This document shows, piece by piece, positions 55,987 to 64,000 of a stretch of 64,000 bases of DNA. A program made the translations under genes and the position numbers. Where the stretch lies: contig NZ_SIRE01000006.1 in NCBI RefSeq assembly GCF_004307995.1, positions 248,001-312,000 on the forward strand, in the 5' to 3' direction. Every line of letters starts with the position of its first letter. The first letter of the stretch is position 1. This DNA is from Paenibacillus thalictri. GTDB taxonomy: Bacteria > Bacillota > Bacilli > Paenibacillales > NBRC-103111. The notes below the pieces were generated by a model. That model saw only the letters and a program-made list of their open reading frames with translations, was not told the origin of the DNA and made no database searches.

Positions 55987-57153
55987 ATGAAGAAAACCGG
56001 CGATTTGAATCTTGTTAAACGAATGAACAAAGCGATTGTTCTTGAATATATCCAGCAGCATGCGCCCGTCTCGCGTGCGACCATCGCAAGCAAGACCGGC
56101 CTGACTAAAGCGACAGTGTCCACCCTGGTCAGCGAATGGATCGACAGCCACATGGTATACGAGATTGGCACGGGGGAATCCAGCGGCGGCCGCAAGCCGG
56201 TAATGCTGCTGTTTCATGCCAAAGCGGGATTTGTGATCGGAATCGATCTCGGTGTGAATTACATTCACGCCTTGCTTACCGATCTGGATGGCGAAGCCGC
56301 CTGCGAGCACAACATGACGCATGCCAATGCTTCCGTCGCCTCCGTCCTGGAGGACGTCAAAGCTTGTATCCGCGAGCTGCTCCGGCAGGCGCCGGCAAGC
56401 CCGTACGGCGTCGTTGGCATCGGGATCGGCATTCCCGGCATCAGCGACGACCACGGCAACGTGTTGTTTGCGCCGAATCTGGGCTGGGAAAATGTGCCGC
56501 TCCAGCAGGAGATCGAGAAAGAGTTCGGCATCCCTGTCGTCATTGAAAACGAAGCAAACGCCGGTGCGGTTGGCGAGAAACGTTACGGAGCGGGCCAAGA
56601 CGCCGCCCACCTGATCTATGTCAGCTTGGGCAGCGGGATCGGCACCGGGATCATTATAAAAGACGAGTTGTACCGGGGCGCAACCGGCTTCTCCGGTGAA
56701 ATCGGCCATCAATCGATTGATCTGAACGGGCCGCAATGCCGCTGCGGCAATTACGGCTGTTGGGAGTTGTACGCCTCGGAGCAAGCGCTGCTTGAGTCGG
56801 CGAAAAGCAGTCTGGGCCGGAGCGCTGCCGATGTGGACAGCCTGCTGCAGGAAGCGGCTCAGATCGGCAGCGCCGAAATATCCGGCTTGTTCGCGCAGCT
56901 TGGCCGTCATCTCGGCATCGGGCTCGTCAACATCGTCAACAGCTTTAATCCCGAGCTGATCATCATCGGCGGACGGCTTACGGCTGCAGCCGAATGGCTG
57001 GACGAGCCGATCCGGCAAACGATGGAGCAGCGGCTGCTCCCTTATCCGCGCAAACCGCTGGAGGTGCAGTTTTCGGCGCTGGACAGCCGTTCGACCGTGC
57101 TTGGCGCATCCACGCTTGCTGCCGGGAATTTCTTCGGGAAGCTGAAGTCGTAG
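55987..57153 (+). CDS. xylR: ROK family transcriptional regulator, XylR-like
   Basis: 388-residue repressor. The N-terminal helix-turn-helix (PVSRATIASKTGLTKATVST) leads into an ASKHA sugar-kinase-like domain with the ATP-binding IGIDLG, and a zinc site with CRCGNYGCWELYAS (the ROK CxCGxxGC motif). Most ROK repressors with such an HTH bind a sugar, here probably xylose, and leave the DNA. The ATG at 55987 was chosen because GGGGG lies five bases before it. It is divergent from xylA. Confidence 0.88.
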   Translation: MKKTGDLNLVKRMNKAIVLEYIQQHAPVSRATIASKTGLTKATVSTLVSEWIDSHMVYEIGTGESSGGRKPVMLLFHAKAGFVIGIDLGVNYIHALLTDLDGEAACEHNMTHANASVASVLEDVKACIRELLRQAPASPYGVVGIGIGIPGISDDHGNVLFAPNLGWENVPLQQEIEKEFGIPVVIENEANAGAVGEKRYGAGQDAAHLIYVSLGSGIGTGIIIKDELYRGATGFSGEIGHQSIDLNGPQCRCGNYGCWELYASEQALLESAKSSLGRSAADVDSLLQEAAQIGSAEISGLFAQLGRHLGIGLVNIVNSFNPELIIIGGRLTAAAEWLDEPIRQTMEQRLLPYPRKPLEVQFSALDSRSTVLGASTLAAGNFFGKLKS

Positions 57154-57218
57154 CGGAGTGTGAACGGGTTGCGCCTTATCTCCATATGCAGATGTACGTT
57201 TGCCGGAAAACAACTAAA

Positions 57219-57300
57219 GAAGCTGCTCCGAAGAAGAAGCCCCCATGATGGTTACATGATAACAACGGGGGAACAACTCTTTGCAGCAGCTTCATTTTTC
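57219..57300 (+). terminator. Large terminator hairpin after the ROK gene
   Basis: GAAGCTGCT (57219-57227) and AGCAGCTTC (57285-57293) are perfect arms around an inner GCCCCC/GGGGG stem, followed by ATTTTTC. The loop is long, so it may fold into a branched structure. Confidence 0.65.
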
Positions 57301-57388
57301 TATTTGGAACAGACGATTTGCCATCACATTACATTTTCGCAAGGCTCGTATTACTTTGGCTTGGGTGAAGCCAATTTCCTGCCCTCTG

Positions 57389-58987
57389 CTATTTCTTCGT
57401 TTTTACCCACTCGTCAACCTGCTTTTGCTTCTCGGCGATAATTTTATCTACTCCCGCCTTCTTCAGTTTATCGAGAAACTCCGGCAGCCCTGTCGCAGGG
57501 TCGATCGTACCCGAAATCAGCGCAAAATGATACTGTTGAATGACCGAACCGGTTTGTGCGAGTTCGGTTTTAACCGTTTCGGGGTTAAAGCTGAATCCAA
57601 GCAGTGGTGCCGTATCCGCTTCGTTATTAAGTTTGATCGTTTTCTCCCAGTTGCCGACGTCTCGCTTATCAATGTAATAGCTGTTGAACTGATTGCCGTA
57701 CATCCAATCCGTGCCCGGCGCATAACCGATCGATTCCGGCGTTGCTCCCGGCGGCAAACCGATGACACCTTTTTCTTTATCCGTAAATACGTAATGTTTG
57801 CCTTCAATGCCATGGGCGATCAAATTGTACAGCTCTTTGTCCGTGTTGATCAGCTCCAGGAACATCATGGCCCGCTCCGGATTTTTGGACGTTTTACTGA
57901 TCGCGGTCAGCGTAGCCAGCGTGCGTGACGTCGTAACCAGCGGTTTGCTGTACGATTTGAGAATTCCGTCAAAGCCGAAACGGAGAATATCCACCGTATC
58001 CGATCCAGGCCCTGTCGGCTTGGCGATTTGCGCAGCATATTTGCCTGCTTTGATTTCCGCCGTGACATCTGTCACCGAGGCAGCGTCTTTGCGGAAATAA
58101 CCTTTGAGATACCATTTGCGCATCAGCTCGCTGAATTGCTTATACTCCGGGGTTTCATACTGGTTGACGACCTTGATTTTCGGATCGTTTAAATAATACC
58201 AGCCCGGCGAGGAGTCTTCTCCGATCGTATCCATACCGAAATAAGGAGCGGCTACATTAAAATGGTCCCACTTCGTATAAAATTTGACCGGATATATCCC
58301 CTTTTCGTTTTTAACGACCTGATCCAATAATGGTTCCAAATCTTCATATTTCGTTGTTTTATCAACGTCAAAATGATATTTTTCAGCCAAATCTTTGCGG
58401 ATGTTCACGCCATACGGCATAGCTACGATCTGGTAATTGAGCGCTCCGTAGATTTTGCCGTTGACTCGTGCCGCATCCCACATTTTGGCAGGTACCGTCT
58501 TTTTCAGCGTCGGCGCATATTTGTCGAGCAATTCGTCCAATGGCAGGTAAGCGCCCTTTGCTACGTTCTGAAAATAATTGTTGCTCCATGTAGAAGTGAA
58601 TACCAGATCGTACGGATCTCCGGCCGCCGTCATCACGTTCATTTTCTGCTCAAAGCTGCCGAGGTCGATTTGGTTCAGCTTGATTGTCGTATTGATTTTG
58701 GCTTTCAAGATTTTGTTCATCGCTTCTTCCACAAGCTTAAGATCTTTCTGCGGCGCCCCCTGATAATAATAAGTCAGCTCCACCGGCGGCAGCTTTGACG
58801 CATCGGTGCCACCCGCTCCGGATCCGGCCTCCGGCGCCTTAGCCGCCGTTTCCTTCGGTTTATCCTGCGGTTTTTCCACAGCTTTGCTCCCATCACCCGT
58901 ATTGCCCCCGGTACATCCGCTGGCGGCAACCGCCAATAACAGCGGAATGCCAAACCAAACGGGCAGCTTCCGTTTTGCAGCCTTCAT
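57389..58987 (-). CDS. Extracellular solute-binding lipoprotein of a sugar ABC importer (DUF3502 type)
   Basis: 532-residue lipoprotein with the lipobox AASGC (Cys25), a Lys/Ala/Pro linker, and a family 1 type fold. LTYYYQGAPQKDLKLVEEAM near the start and ERAMMFLELINTDKELYNLI later match the paralogue at 4752-6266. GGGAGGTTACTTATC precedes the ATG. It is separated from the regulator gene by 172 bp but belongs to the same uptake unit as the two permeases upstream. The substrate is unknown; a plant-derived oligosaccharide is likely. Confidence 0.92.
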   Translation of the reverse strand: MKAAKRKLPVWFGIPLLLAVAASGCTGGNTGDGSKAVEKPQDKPKETAAKAPEAGSGAGGTDASKLPPVELTYYYQGAPQKDLKLVEEAMNKILKAKINTTIKLNQIDLGSFEQKMNVMTAAGDPYDLVFTSTWSNNYFQNVAKGAYLPLDELLDKYAPTLKKTVPAKMWDAARVNGKIYGALNYQIVAMPYGVNIRKDLAEKYHFDVDKTTKYEDLEPLLDQVVKNEKGIYPVKFYTKWDHFNVAAPYFGMDTIGEDSSPGWYYLNDPKIKVVNQYETPEYKQFSELMRKWYLKGYFRKDAASVTDVTAEIKAGKYAAQIAKPTGPGSDTVDILRFGFDGILKSYSKPLVTTSRTLATLTAISKTSKNPERAMMFLELINTDKELYNLIAHGIEGKHYVFTDKEKGVIGLPPGATPESIGYAPGTDWMYGNQFNSYYIDKRDVGNWEKTIKLNNEADTAPLLGFSFNPETVKTELAQTGSVIQQYHFALISGTIDPATGLPEFLDKLKKAGVDKIIAEKQKQVDEWVKTKK

Positions 58988-59159
58988 GATAAGTAACCTC
59001 CCTGGCTCAATCAGATTCGTCTGCAGGTCTCCCGCAGCAAATCAAGTATGGCACCCGATTTCGGAGGAGAAAAACAGCAAATACGATGAAAAGTGGCCAA
59101 TAATATAAGTTGCTGCACGGTAAAATTGAACGATTTTCATAAAAAGTAGTTGATTGTCC

Positions 59160-61532
59160 TTATTTGCTTTGCGGTTCGGCACTGTCATTGACGTATTTCA
59201 GCTTATATTCGCTTAAAGAAACGCCAACCTTGGCTTTAAATTGCTTGTAGAAGTAATTTTTATTCTCGATGCCAATCTCGTCCACAATGTCGCTGAAATG
59301 CTTGGATCCCTCGTCAAGCAGCTCGATCGCCTTGGCAATGCGCAGCTCCGTGATGTAATCGGCCACAGACTTCCCGAACTCCTCCCGGAACAACTTGCCT
59401 GCATATACCTTCGACATATTGATCGTACTTGCGATGCTTTCCAGACAAAGCGAACTGTCCCGGTAATTGGCTTCGATCAATTTGACGATGGTGCCGGTGA
59501 CCACGTTGGTCCGTTTATGCTTGCGGTCGTGAACGACGCCCGCAATGCGGGTGAACAAATCGTAAAAAAGCTCGTTGATTTCATCGATCGTCTCCGCGTT
59601 TGTCACATGCTGCATAAACGAATTGAAGTCAACGTTAAATTTGTTCAAGCTGTTTCCTTCCACGATGTTCAGCATGTTATACATGCTGGAAGTCACGTAC
59701 AGCATCGCCGACATGACCGAATCATAAGAATAACCGGCAATGCCCGACAGCGTCTCTTCATACACCGTGCGGGCATCCTCCAGCTTTCCGTTAAACAACG
59801 CATCATGCAAGTTTTTCTCAAACTGCTTGGACAGCTTAAACGGATCCGTTGACTGATCTTTCAACATATCGGGGGTAACCACGGAATTATGGCCATAAAT
59901 AAGCCGGTATTTGGACAAGTTGACCGACTCCCGGTAAAGCTGCTTCAGCTCGGAAAAATCTTGAGCTATATAACCAAAGGAAGCGGATAATGAAAGACTA
60001 AGGTGCATTTGCGACCACATCTGAATATGTTCGATCACGGAAACAATGTTGTGCTTAAACTCGTCCAGCGCTTGGTCCTTCAACTGCACAAGAAATACGA
60101 TCCGGTTGTTTTCCAATTCAACGGCATCGCTATCGCCAATTTCTGCGAAAAGCTCTCGAGCCGCGTTGATGACGGCATAGGTGAACAACGCCTGATCCTG
60201 TACCGAATAAGCAGCGGCGAAACGGGCCCGGCGGTCGATCAGCAAGGTGATAAGTACAACGCTGCGGCGCGGGTTGAGAGGAATATCGTATTTGCCAAAT
60301 AGCGCACAAAGCGGCTCGAACCCGTTAAATTCGCTGGAAAGCAGACCCGCGAGCGCATCGTTTTTGCGGATTCTCAGCATGTCGCGTTTCGTCTGGTCCA
60401 GCAGCTTCGCTTTATCGAACGTCTCGTCAAACGCTTGCGTCAGCAAACGGACTTCGTCGATGCGCCGTTCGCGGGATGCCGGAGCATCCGTCATTATGGC
60501 GACCCTTCTGACCAAGCTGCGAATCGGAGAATACAGACGGCGGGACACCAGCAAAGAAATAAGCAAACCCAGCAGCAGCACAGCAGTGCAGACCCCAATC
60601 GTGATTTGTTTCATTTGTTGAAACTGGTTTGTAATTAATTCATAAGGCAGCACCTGAATAAACTTCCAGCCTAATATATCCGAATAGACGTACGAAACGA
60701 GCATGTCCCGGCCCGTGTCCGTATCCAGAAAATACCCCGAATCGCCTTGCGCCCGCAGCACCCGGTTTACAAAAGGCTGATCGCTTAGATTAGAAAGAAA
60801 CGGATGCGATTCGGAATCGTTCATCACCTTTCCATCCCGGTCGATGATGACAATTTCGCCTTCAAACATGTTATTTTTAAGCTTGAGGGAGTTGATGATG
60901 TTCTGCAAATATTCGATCTTCATATTCACGATGACGGCGCCTTCGACACCGCCTTTTTCCGAAGAAAAATCGTATAAACTGTATGTATATACCTTTGTAG
61001 AGGCCGAATTCGGGTCGTTTGGATTCAGCTTGATCAAGCGCGGAATCGGCGAAAAACTTCGCGGTTCTCCGGATGCCTGCACAATAATCGCGTTCATTTC
61101 CTGATCGAAAAAGCTGCTTTCGTCATTTAGCGGCGCATCCGTCGTGGAGAAATATTGCCCCAATCGTTTGTTGTATACGTATAAAGTGTGAACGGAGGCG
61201 TTTTTTTGCGCCAAATCCCGAAGGCGTCCCGCTTGAGCGATCAAGTCCATATAATCGATCCGATTTTGATACATCAACTGGGTCGTCACCGCATCGCCGA
61301 ACACGGAAAACGTAAAATTTCTCGCGTTATCGTTTAAATAATTCGCACTGTAGCTGATCTGAGATAAAATCTTCGCATTGTTTTCCGTAACCGTCTTGGT
61401 CTGGATATTCTCGAAGCTCACATACAAGATGGAAGACAACGCAAATAAAAGCACGACCAGGACGATCGTAAAAGACAACACCATCCTGGCAAGCATGCTC
61501 CTTGGTACGGAAATGAATGGAATCAGGCTCAT
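59160..61532 (-). CDS. Membrane-anchored AraC-type regulator with extracellular sensor
   Basis: 790-residue protein with a helix at about 20-42, a large extracellular dCache-like sensor region up to about 285, a second helix (ITIGVCTAVLLLGLLISLLV), a HAMP-like segment, a middle region, and a C-terminal AraC domain (CLESIASTINMSKVYAGKLF). It can sense a sugar outside and bind DNA inside without a separate kinase, unlike the two-component pair that serves the other importer. The ATG at 61532 was chosen because GGGTGG lies just before it; an upstream start would overlap the permease gene. It is cotranscribed with the permeases. Confidence 0.92.
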   Translation of the reverse strand: MSLIPFISVPRSMLARMVLSFTIVLVVLLFALSSILYVSFENIQTKTVTENNAKILSQISYSANYLNDNARNFTFSVFGDAVTTQLMYQNRIDYMDLIAQAGRLRDLAQKNASVHTLYVYNKRLGQYFSTTDAPLNDESSFFDQEMNAIIVQASGEPRSFSPIPRLIKLNPNDPNSASTKVYTYSLYDFSSEKGGVEGAVIVNMKIEYLQNIINSLKLKNNMFEGEIVIIDRDGKVMNDSESHPFLSNLSDQPFVNRVLRAQGDSGYFLDTDTGRDMLVSYVYSDILGWKFIQVLPYELITNQFQQMKQITIGVCTAVLLLGLLISLLVSRRLYSPIRSLVRRVAIMTDAPASRERRIDEVRLLTQAFDETFDKAKLLDQTKRDMLRIRKNDALAGLLSSEFNGFEPLCALFGKYDIPLNPRRSVVLITLLIDRRARFAAAYSVQDQALFTYAVINAARELFAEIGDSDAVELENNRIVFLVQLKDQALDEFKHNIVSVIEHIQMWSQMHLSLSLSASFGYIAQDFSELKQLYRESVNLSKYRLIYGHNSVVTPDMLKDQSTDPFKLSKQFEKNLHDALFNGKLEDARTVYEETLSGIAGYSYDSVMSAMLYVTSSMYNMLNIVEGNSLNKFNVDFNSFMQHVTNAETIDEINELFYDLFTRIAGVVHDRKHKRTNVVTGTIVKLIEANYRDSSLCLESIASTINMSKVYAGKLFREEFGKSVADYITELRIAKAIELLDEGSKHFSDIVDEIGIENKNYFYKQFKAKVGVSLSEYKLKYVNDSAEPQSK

Positions 61533-61542
61533 TTTCGCCACC

Positions 61543-62424
61543 CTAACCTTTAATCGCTCCAACAGTAAGGCCCCTTACAAAATATTTTTGGAAAAAAGCA
61601 TACAGCAAAGCGATCGGTCCGATCGCGATGACGGCCATCGCCATTCTGGCGGATTCGGACGGAATGGCCGTTCCGGTTGAGGTTGGCAGCGAGTCAAGCA
61701 CCTCGATATTTTTTACGGTCGTGTACAGCAAATACTGCAGCGGGATCAGATCCCGGTCTTCGATATACAGCAGGCCCAGCCACCAATCGTTCCAAAACAT
61801 CAAAGCGCTGAACAAACCTACGGTCGCCAATACGGGAGCCGAAAGCGGCAGTATAATTTGCAGAAACAGTCGGTATTCGCCCACCCCGTCGATTTTGGCG
61901 GATTCGACGATTTCATGCGGCAGCGCGGAGAAAAAAGTGCGCATCAGCAGCACATACCATGGAGTCACCAAGTGCAGCACGATCAGCACCCATAACGTAT
62001 CCTTCAAATGGAATATTTGGGTAACTACAATATACCATGGCACAAGCCCCCCATTGAACAGCATCGTAAAAAAAACGTAAAAGCTCAGTTGGCGGTTATA
62101 AAAGAAATCTTTGCGCGACAGCGGATAAGCGAGCAGCGCCGTAATCAGCAGACTGGCCGGCGTACCGACCATCGTCACAAAAACGGTCACTCCGTACGAA
62201 GCCAGAATTTGCCGCGGATTGCTCAGGATGTAGCCGTAAGCGGCCGTTGTAAACTGCTGCGGAAGTAACGAATAGCCATGTTGGACAAGCGCATTTTCGC
62301 TGGAAAATGATGCCGATACCAGCACCGCAATCGGCAGCAAAACGACAAGACAAAGCAAGGTTAATACGGCATACAGCATTGCGCCGCTGCTGCGGCGCCG
62401 GACATCTAATCTTCCGTTGTGCAT
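61543..62424 (-). CDS. Sugar ABC transporter permease, YtcP type
   Basis: 293-residue permease with six predicted helices, VSASFSSENALVQHGYSLLP near the start and the ending KYFVRGLTVGAIKG, the same hallmark as the paralogue at 6323-7207. The EAA-like loop (AKIDGVGEYRLFLQIILP) is present. AGGAGAGGCACC precedes the ATG. It pairs with the permease encoded at 62445-63413. Confidence 0.93.
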   Translation of the reverse strand: MHNGRLDVRRRSSGAMLYAVLTLLCLVVLLPIAVLVSASFSSENALVQHGYSLLPQQFTTAAYGYILSNPRQILASYGVTVFVTMVGTPASLLITALLAYPLSRKDFFYNRQLSFYVFFTMLFNGGLVPWYIVVTQIFHLKDTLWVLIVLHLVTPWYVLLMRTFFSALPHEIVESAKIDGVGEYRLFLQIILPLSAPVLATVGLFSALMFWNDWWLGLLYIEDRDLIPLQYLLYTTVKNIEVLDSLPTSTGTAIPSESARMAMAVIAIGPIALLYAFFQKYFVRGLTVGAIKG

Positions 62425-62444
62425 GGTGCCTCTCCTTTCCTGTT

Positions 62445-63413
62445 TTAAAACAACGCATTGTTTTTATCGATTTTGCGGACGATTAAATTTGCGAGCAGCA
62501 CAAGAATAAAGCCGACAACCGCCTGATAAAACCCGGCTGCGGACGCCATTCCGACATCGCCGACCGTTCGCAGCATACGGAATACGTACGTATCGATTAC
62601 GTCCGTTGTGCTGTACAGCAGTCCCGTATCACGGGTGACGTTAAAAAACAAGCCGAAATCGGCATAAAAGATCCGGCCGATTTGCAGCAGCGTCATGATC
62701 GTCATAATCGGAACAAGCAGCGGAAGCGTAATATGGATGATTTGCTGCCATTTGGAGGCGCCGTCGATTTTGGCCGCCTCGTAATACTCCTGGCTGATTC
62801 CCAGCATACCCGCCAAATAGATGACGGAGTAATACCCCGCCGTCTTCCACAACATGATAAGCACAAGCAGCGCAGGCCATTTGGCGGCGTCCACATACCA
62901 CTGTACCGGCTCTAATCCGACTGCGGCAAGCGCGCTGTTGACAAGCCCGTTTTCCATTTTCAGCAGCGCAAATACGAGATAGCCCATAACGACCCATGAC
63001 AGCAAATACGGAAAAAACAGCGCCGATTGAAACAGCTTGTTCAGCCAGCGGACTTTTACCTCGTTCATCAGCAAAGCGATACCTACTGCGGCGATCAAAC
63101 CAAACACGATAAACATCGCATTAAGAAACAATGTGTTAAACGTAATTCGCCAGGCATCCTCCGAGGAGAACAAATACTTGAAATTTTTTAGTCCGACCCA
63201 TTCGCTTCCGACAATCCCTTTGTCAAACTTGTAATCTTTGAAAGCGATGATGATGCCGAACATCGGCAAATAAGCAAAGCAAAACAATATCAATACCCCG
63301 GGCAGCGTCATGGACAGCAGCCAGCCGTTTCGGCGCATGGCGGCGATGCTTCTGTACAATCCTCCGGGCTTTGATGCCGCAGCGGGCCGGGCCGCTTGAG
63401 AAGAAGCTTTCAC
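62445..63413 (-). CDS. Sugar ABC transporter permease, YteP type
   Basis: 322-residue permease with six predicted helices and the EAA-like loop (YYEAAKIDGASKWQQIIHIT), ending LIVRKIDKNNALF. The start is read as GTG at 63413, with GAAGG close upstream; the spacing is short, so the exact start is uncertain. It heads the second importer operon (permease, permease, AraC-type regulator, binding protein). Intergenic sequence up to 63585 likely holds the promoter, but I see no clear element. Confidence 0.9.
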   Translation of the reverse strand: MKASSQAARPAAASKPGGLYRSIAAMRRNGWLLSMTLPGVLILFCFAYLPMFGIIIAFKDYKFDKGIVGSEWVGLKNFKYLFSSEDAWRITFNTLFLNAMFIVFGLIAAVGIALLMNEVKVRWLNKLFQSALFFPYLLSWVVMGYLVFALLKMENGLVNSALAAVGLEPVQWYVDAAKWPALLVLIMLWKTAGYYSVIYLAGMLGISQEYYEAAKIDGASKWQQIIHITLPLLVPIMTIMTLLQIGRIFYADFGLFFNVTRDTGLLYSTTDVIDTYVFRMLRTVGDVGMASAAGFYQAVVGFILVLLANLIVRKIDKNNALF

Positions 63414-63584
63414 GAGCCTTCACATCCTTTCTATTGGTGTTGAGGCTCATTCTCACCCTTTTCCGGCAAAGGGTAAACAGCAAGTACGAAAGCTTATGGC
63501 GATTATTAGCGGCAGGCTGCGGCAAATTATAAACAAAGTGGCGAATTGCAAAGAAAGCGGCTGTACAGCATGTCCGTTAACGAC

Positions 63585-63614
63585 AAAAAACCCGCCGTTC
63601 ACATGGAACGGCAG
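63585..63614 (-). terminator. Terminator after the EamA gene
   Basis: On the minus strand GCCGTTC and GAACGGC pair across a five-base loop, extended by CC/GG, and are followed by TTTTTTG. It lies about 25 bases past the stop of the gene ending at 63640. Confidence 0.88.
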
Positions 63615-63639
63615 GCTGTTGACGTTAATGCGCCTAAAG

Positions 63640-64000
63640 TTATGCGTTTAAATCGCTGCCCCGTTTCGGAACAGGCAGCGGCGGTTCTTTTTTCACCAGC
63701 ACCTCGGAAGCGATCAGCACGCCGCCGATAATAAGCAGCGAACCGCCAAGCTGGCCCAAGGTCACCTTGGTACCAAGCAATATGAAGCCGACCAGCATCG
63801 CAACAAACGGCTGCAGGTTGAGAAACACCGCCGATTTGCCGGCGCCGATCTCTTTGAGCTGGCGGTTCCAAATGAGCGTGGCGATCACTTGGCTGCCTAG
63901 CGCGCTGCCCACCGCAAGCAGCCACATCCAGACGGAATGGCTCAGCCGGATGGACGGTTCGAGCAGCAGCGCGCAAGGGACCTGCAGCACGGCTCCGATC
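63640..64000 (-). CDS. EamA family (drug/metabolite) transporter, 5' part outside window
   Basis: C-terminal 119 residues of a DMT transporter. Helices such as WMWLLAVGSALGSQVIATLI and the conserved LQPFVAMLVGFILLG and GQLGGSLLIIGGVLIAS segments match the EamA domain. The frame stays open to the window end, so the N-terminal half is missing. The C-terminal tail is short and basic. The substrate is unknown. Confidence 0.85.
   Translation of the reverse strand, partial: IGAVLQVPCALLLEPSIRLSHSVWMWLLAVGSALGSQVIATLIWNRQLKEIGAGKSAVFLNLQPFVAMLVGFILLGTKVTLGQLGGSLLIIGGVLIASEVLVKKEPPLPVPKRGSDLNA

Noticed and set aside
55957..57213. 418-codon frame opposite the ROK regulator
   Set aside because: It mirrors the coding frame of a strongly supported ROK gene and shows no domain of its own.

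Overview
The window looks like chromosomal DNA from a spore-forming member of the Paenibacillaceae (Paenibacillus or a close relative). The evidence is a spore photoproduct lyase, a mntR/yqhO/yqhQ/yqhR/aroQ/Xaa-Pro peptidase/efp block in the Bacillus order, a T-box controlled metG, strong AGGAGG-type ribosome sites with some GTG and TTG starts, and the large share of DUF3502-type sugar-binding lipoproteins, YteP/YtcP-type permeases and YesM/YesN two-component systems typical of that family. No phage, insertion sequence, CRISPR array, rRNA or tRNA gene was recognised.

Layout. (1) 1-12.6 kb: a minus-strand sugar-uptake and catabolic region. A YesM-type kinase and YesN-type regulator (9226-12542) lie upstream of two permeases, a binding lipoprotein, an enolase-superfamily sugar-acid dehydratase candidate, a Gfo/Idh/MocA dehydrogenase, two aldo/keto reductases and a cyclase-family protein cut by the window start. 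The kinase/regulator pair and the transporter are separated by about 1 kb of non-coding repeats: a 96-bp tandem array and an AT-richer module with inverted ends. (2) 12.8-17.3 kb: a clan GH-A glycosidase and a LacI-type repressor with candidate operators. (3) 17.4-28.6 kb: conserved housekeeping block (efp, aroQ, yqhR, yqhQ, yqhO, mntR), splB, ccdA and a zinc ABC importer. (4) 28.7-38.7 kb: a second Gfo/Idh enzyme, metG with its T-box, yidD, two divergent secreted repeat proteins, a bile-acid/sodium symporter family protein, an aldo/keto reductase, an MFS exporter, a NUDIX protein and an HPr-like protein lacking the catalytic histidine. (5) 38.8-48.3 kb: uronate isomerase (uxaC) and tagaturonate epimerase (uxaE), a 217-bp foldback element, two paralogous AraC regulators, an AbrB-family membrane protein, a degraded repeat-rich stretch, and a third Gfo/Idh enzyme. 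(6) 48.3-54.3 kb: a three-gene signalling operon (hybrid kinase, CheR-type methyltransferase, receiver-PAS-kinase). (7) 54.5-64 kb: xylA with a divergent ROK regulator, a second sugar importer carrying its own membrane-bound AraC regulator, and the end of an EamA transporter.

How it works together. Most of the window takes plant polysaccharide breakdown products into central metabolism. Two CUT1-like importers (ATPase not encoded here, probably a shared MsmX-type ATPase elsewhere) bring in oligosaccharides, each under its own membrane sensor. Galacturonate or glucuronate is isomerised by UxaC, and UxaE links tagaturonate to fructuronate. Xylose enters through XylA. An identical 15-base operator just downstream of the -10 elements of uxaC and of the Gfo/Idh gene at 28.7 kb suggests that one LacI-family regulator, not in this window, controls both.

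The signals I rate as least explained are the foldback elements at 40295-40511 and 8710-9017, the hairpin directly before the ribosome sites of ccdA and the AbrB-family gene, the kinase/CheR/receiver-kinase operon without MCP or CheB, and the His-less HPr-like protein.
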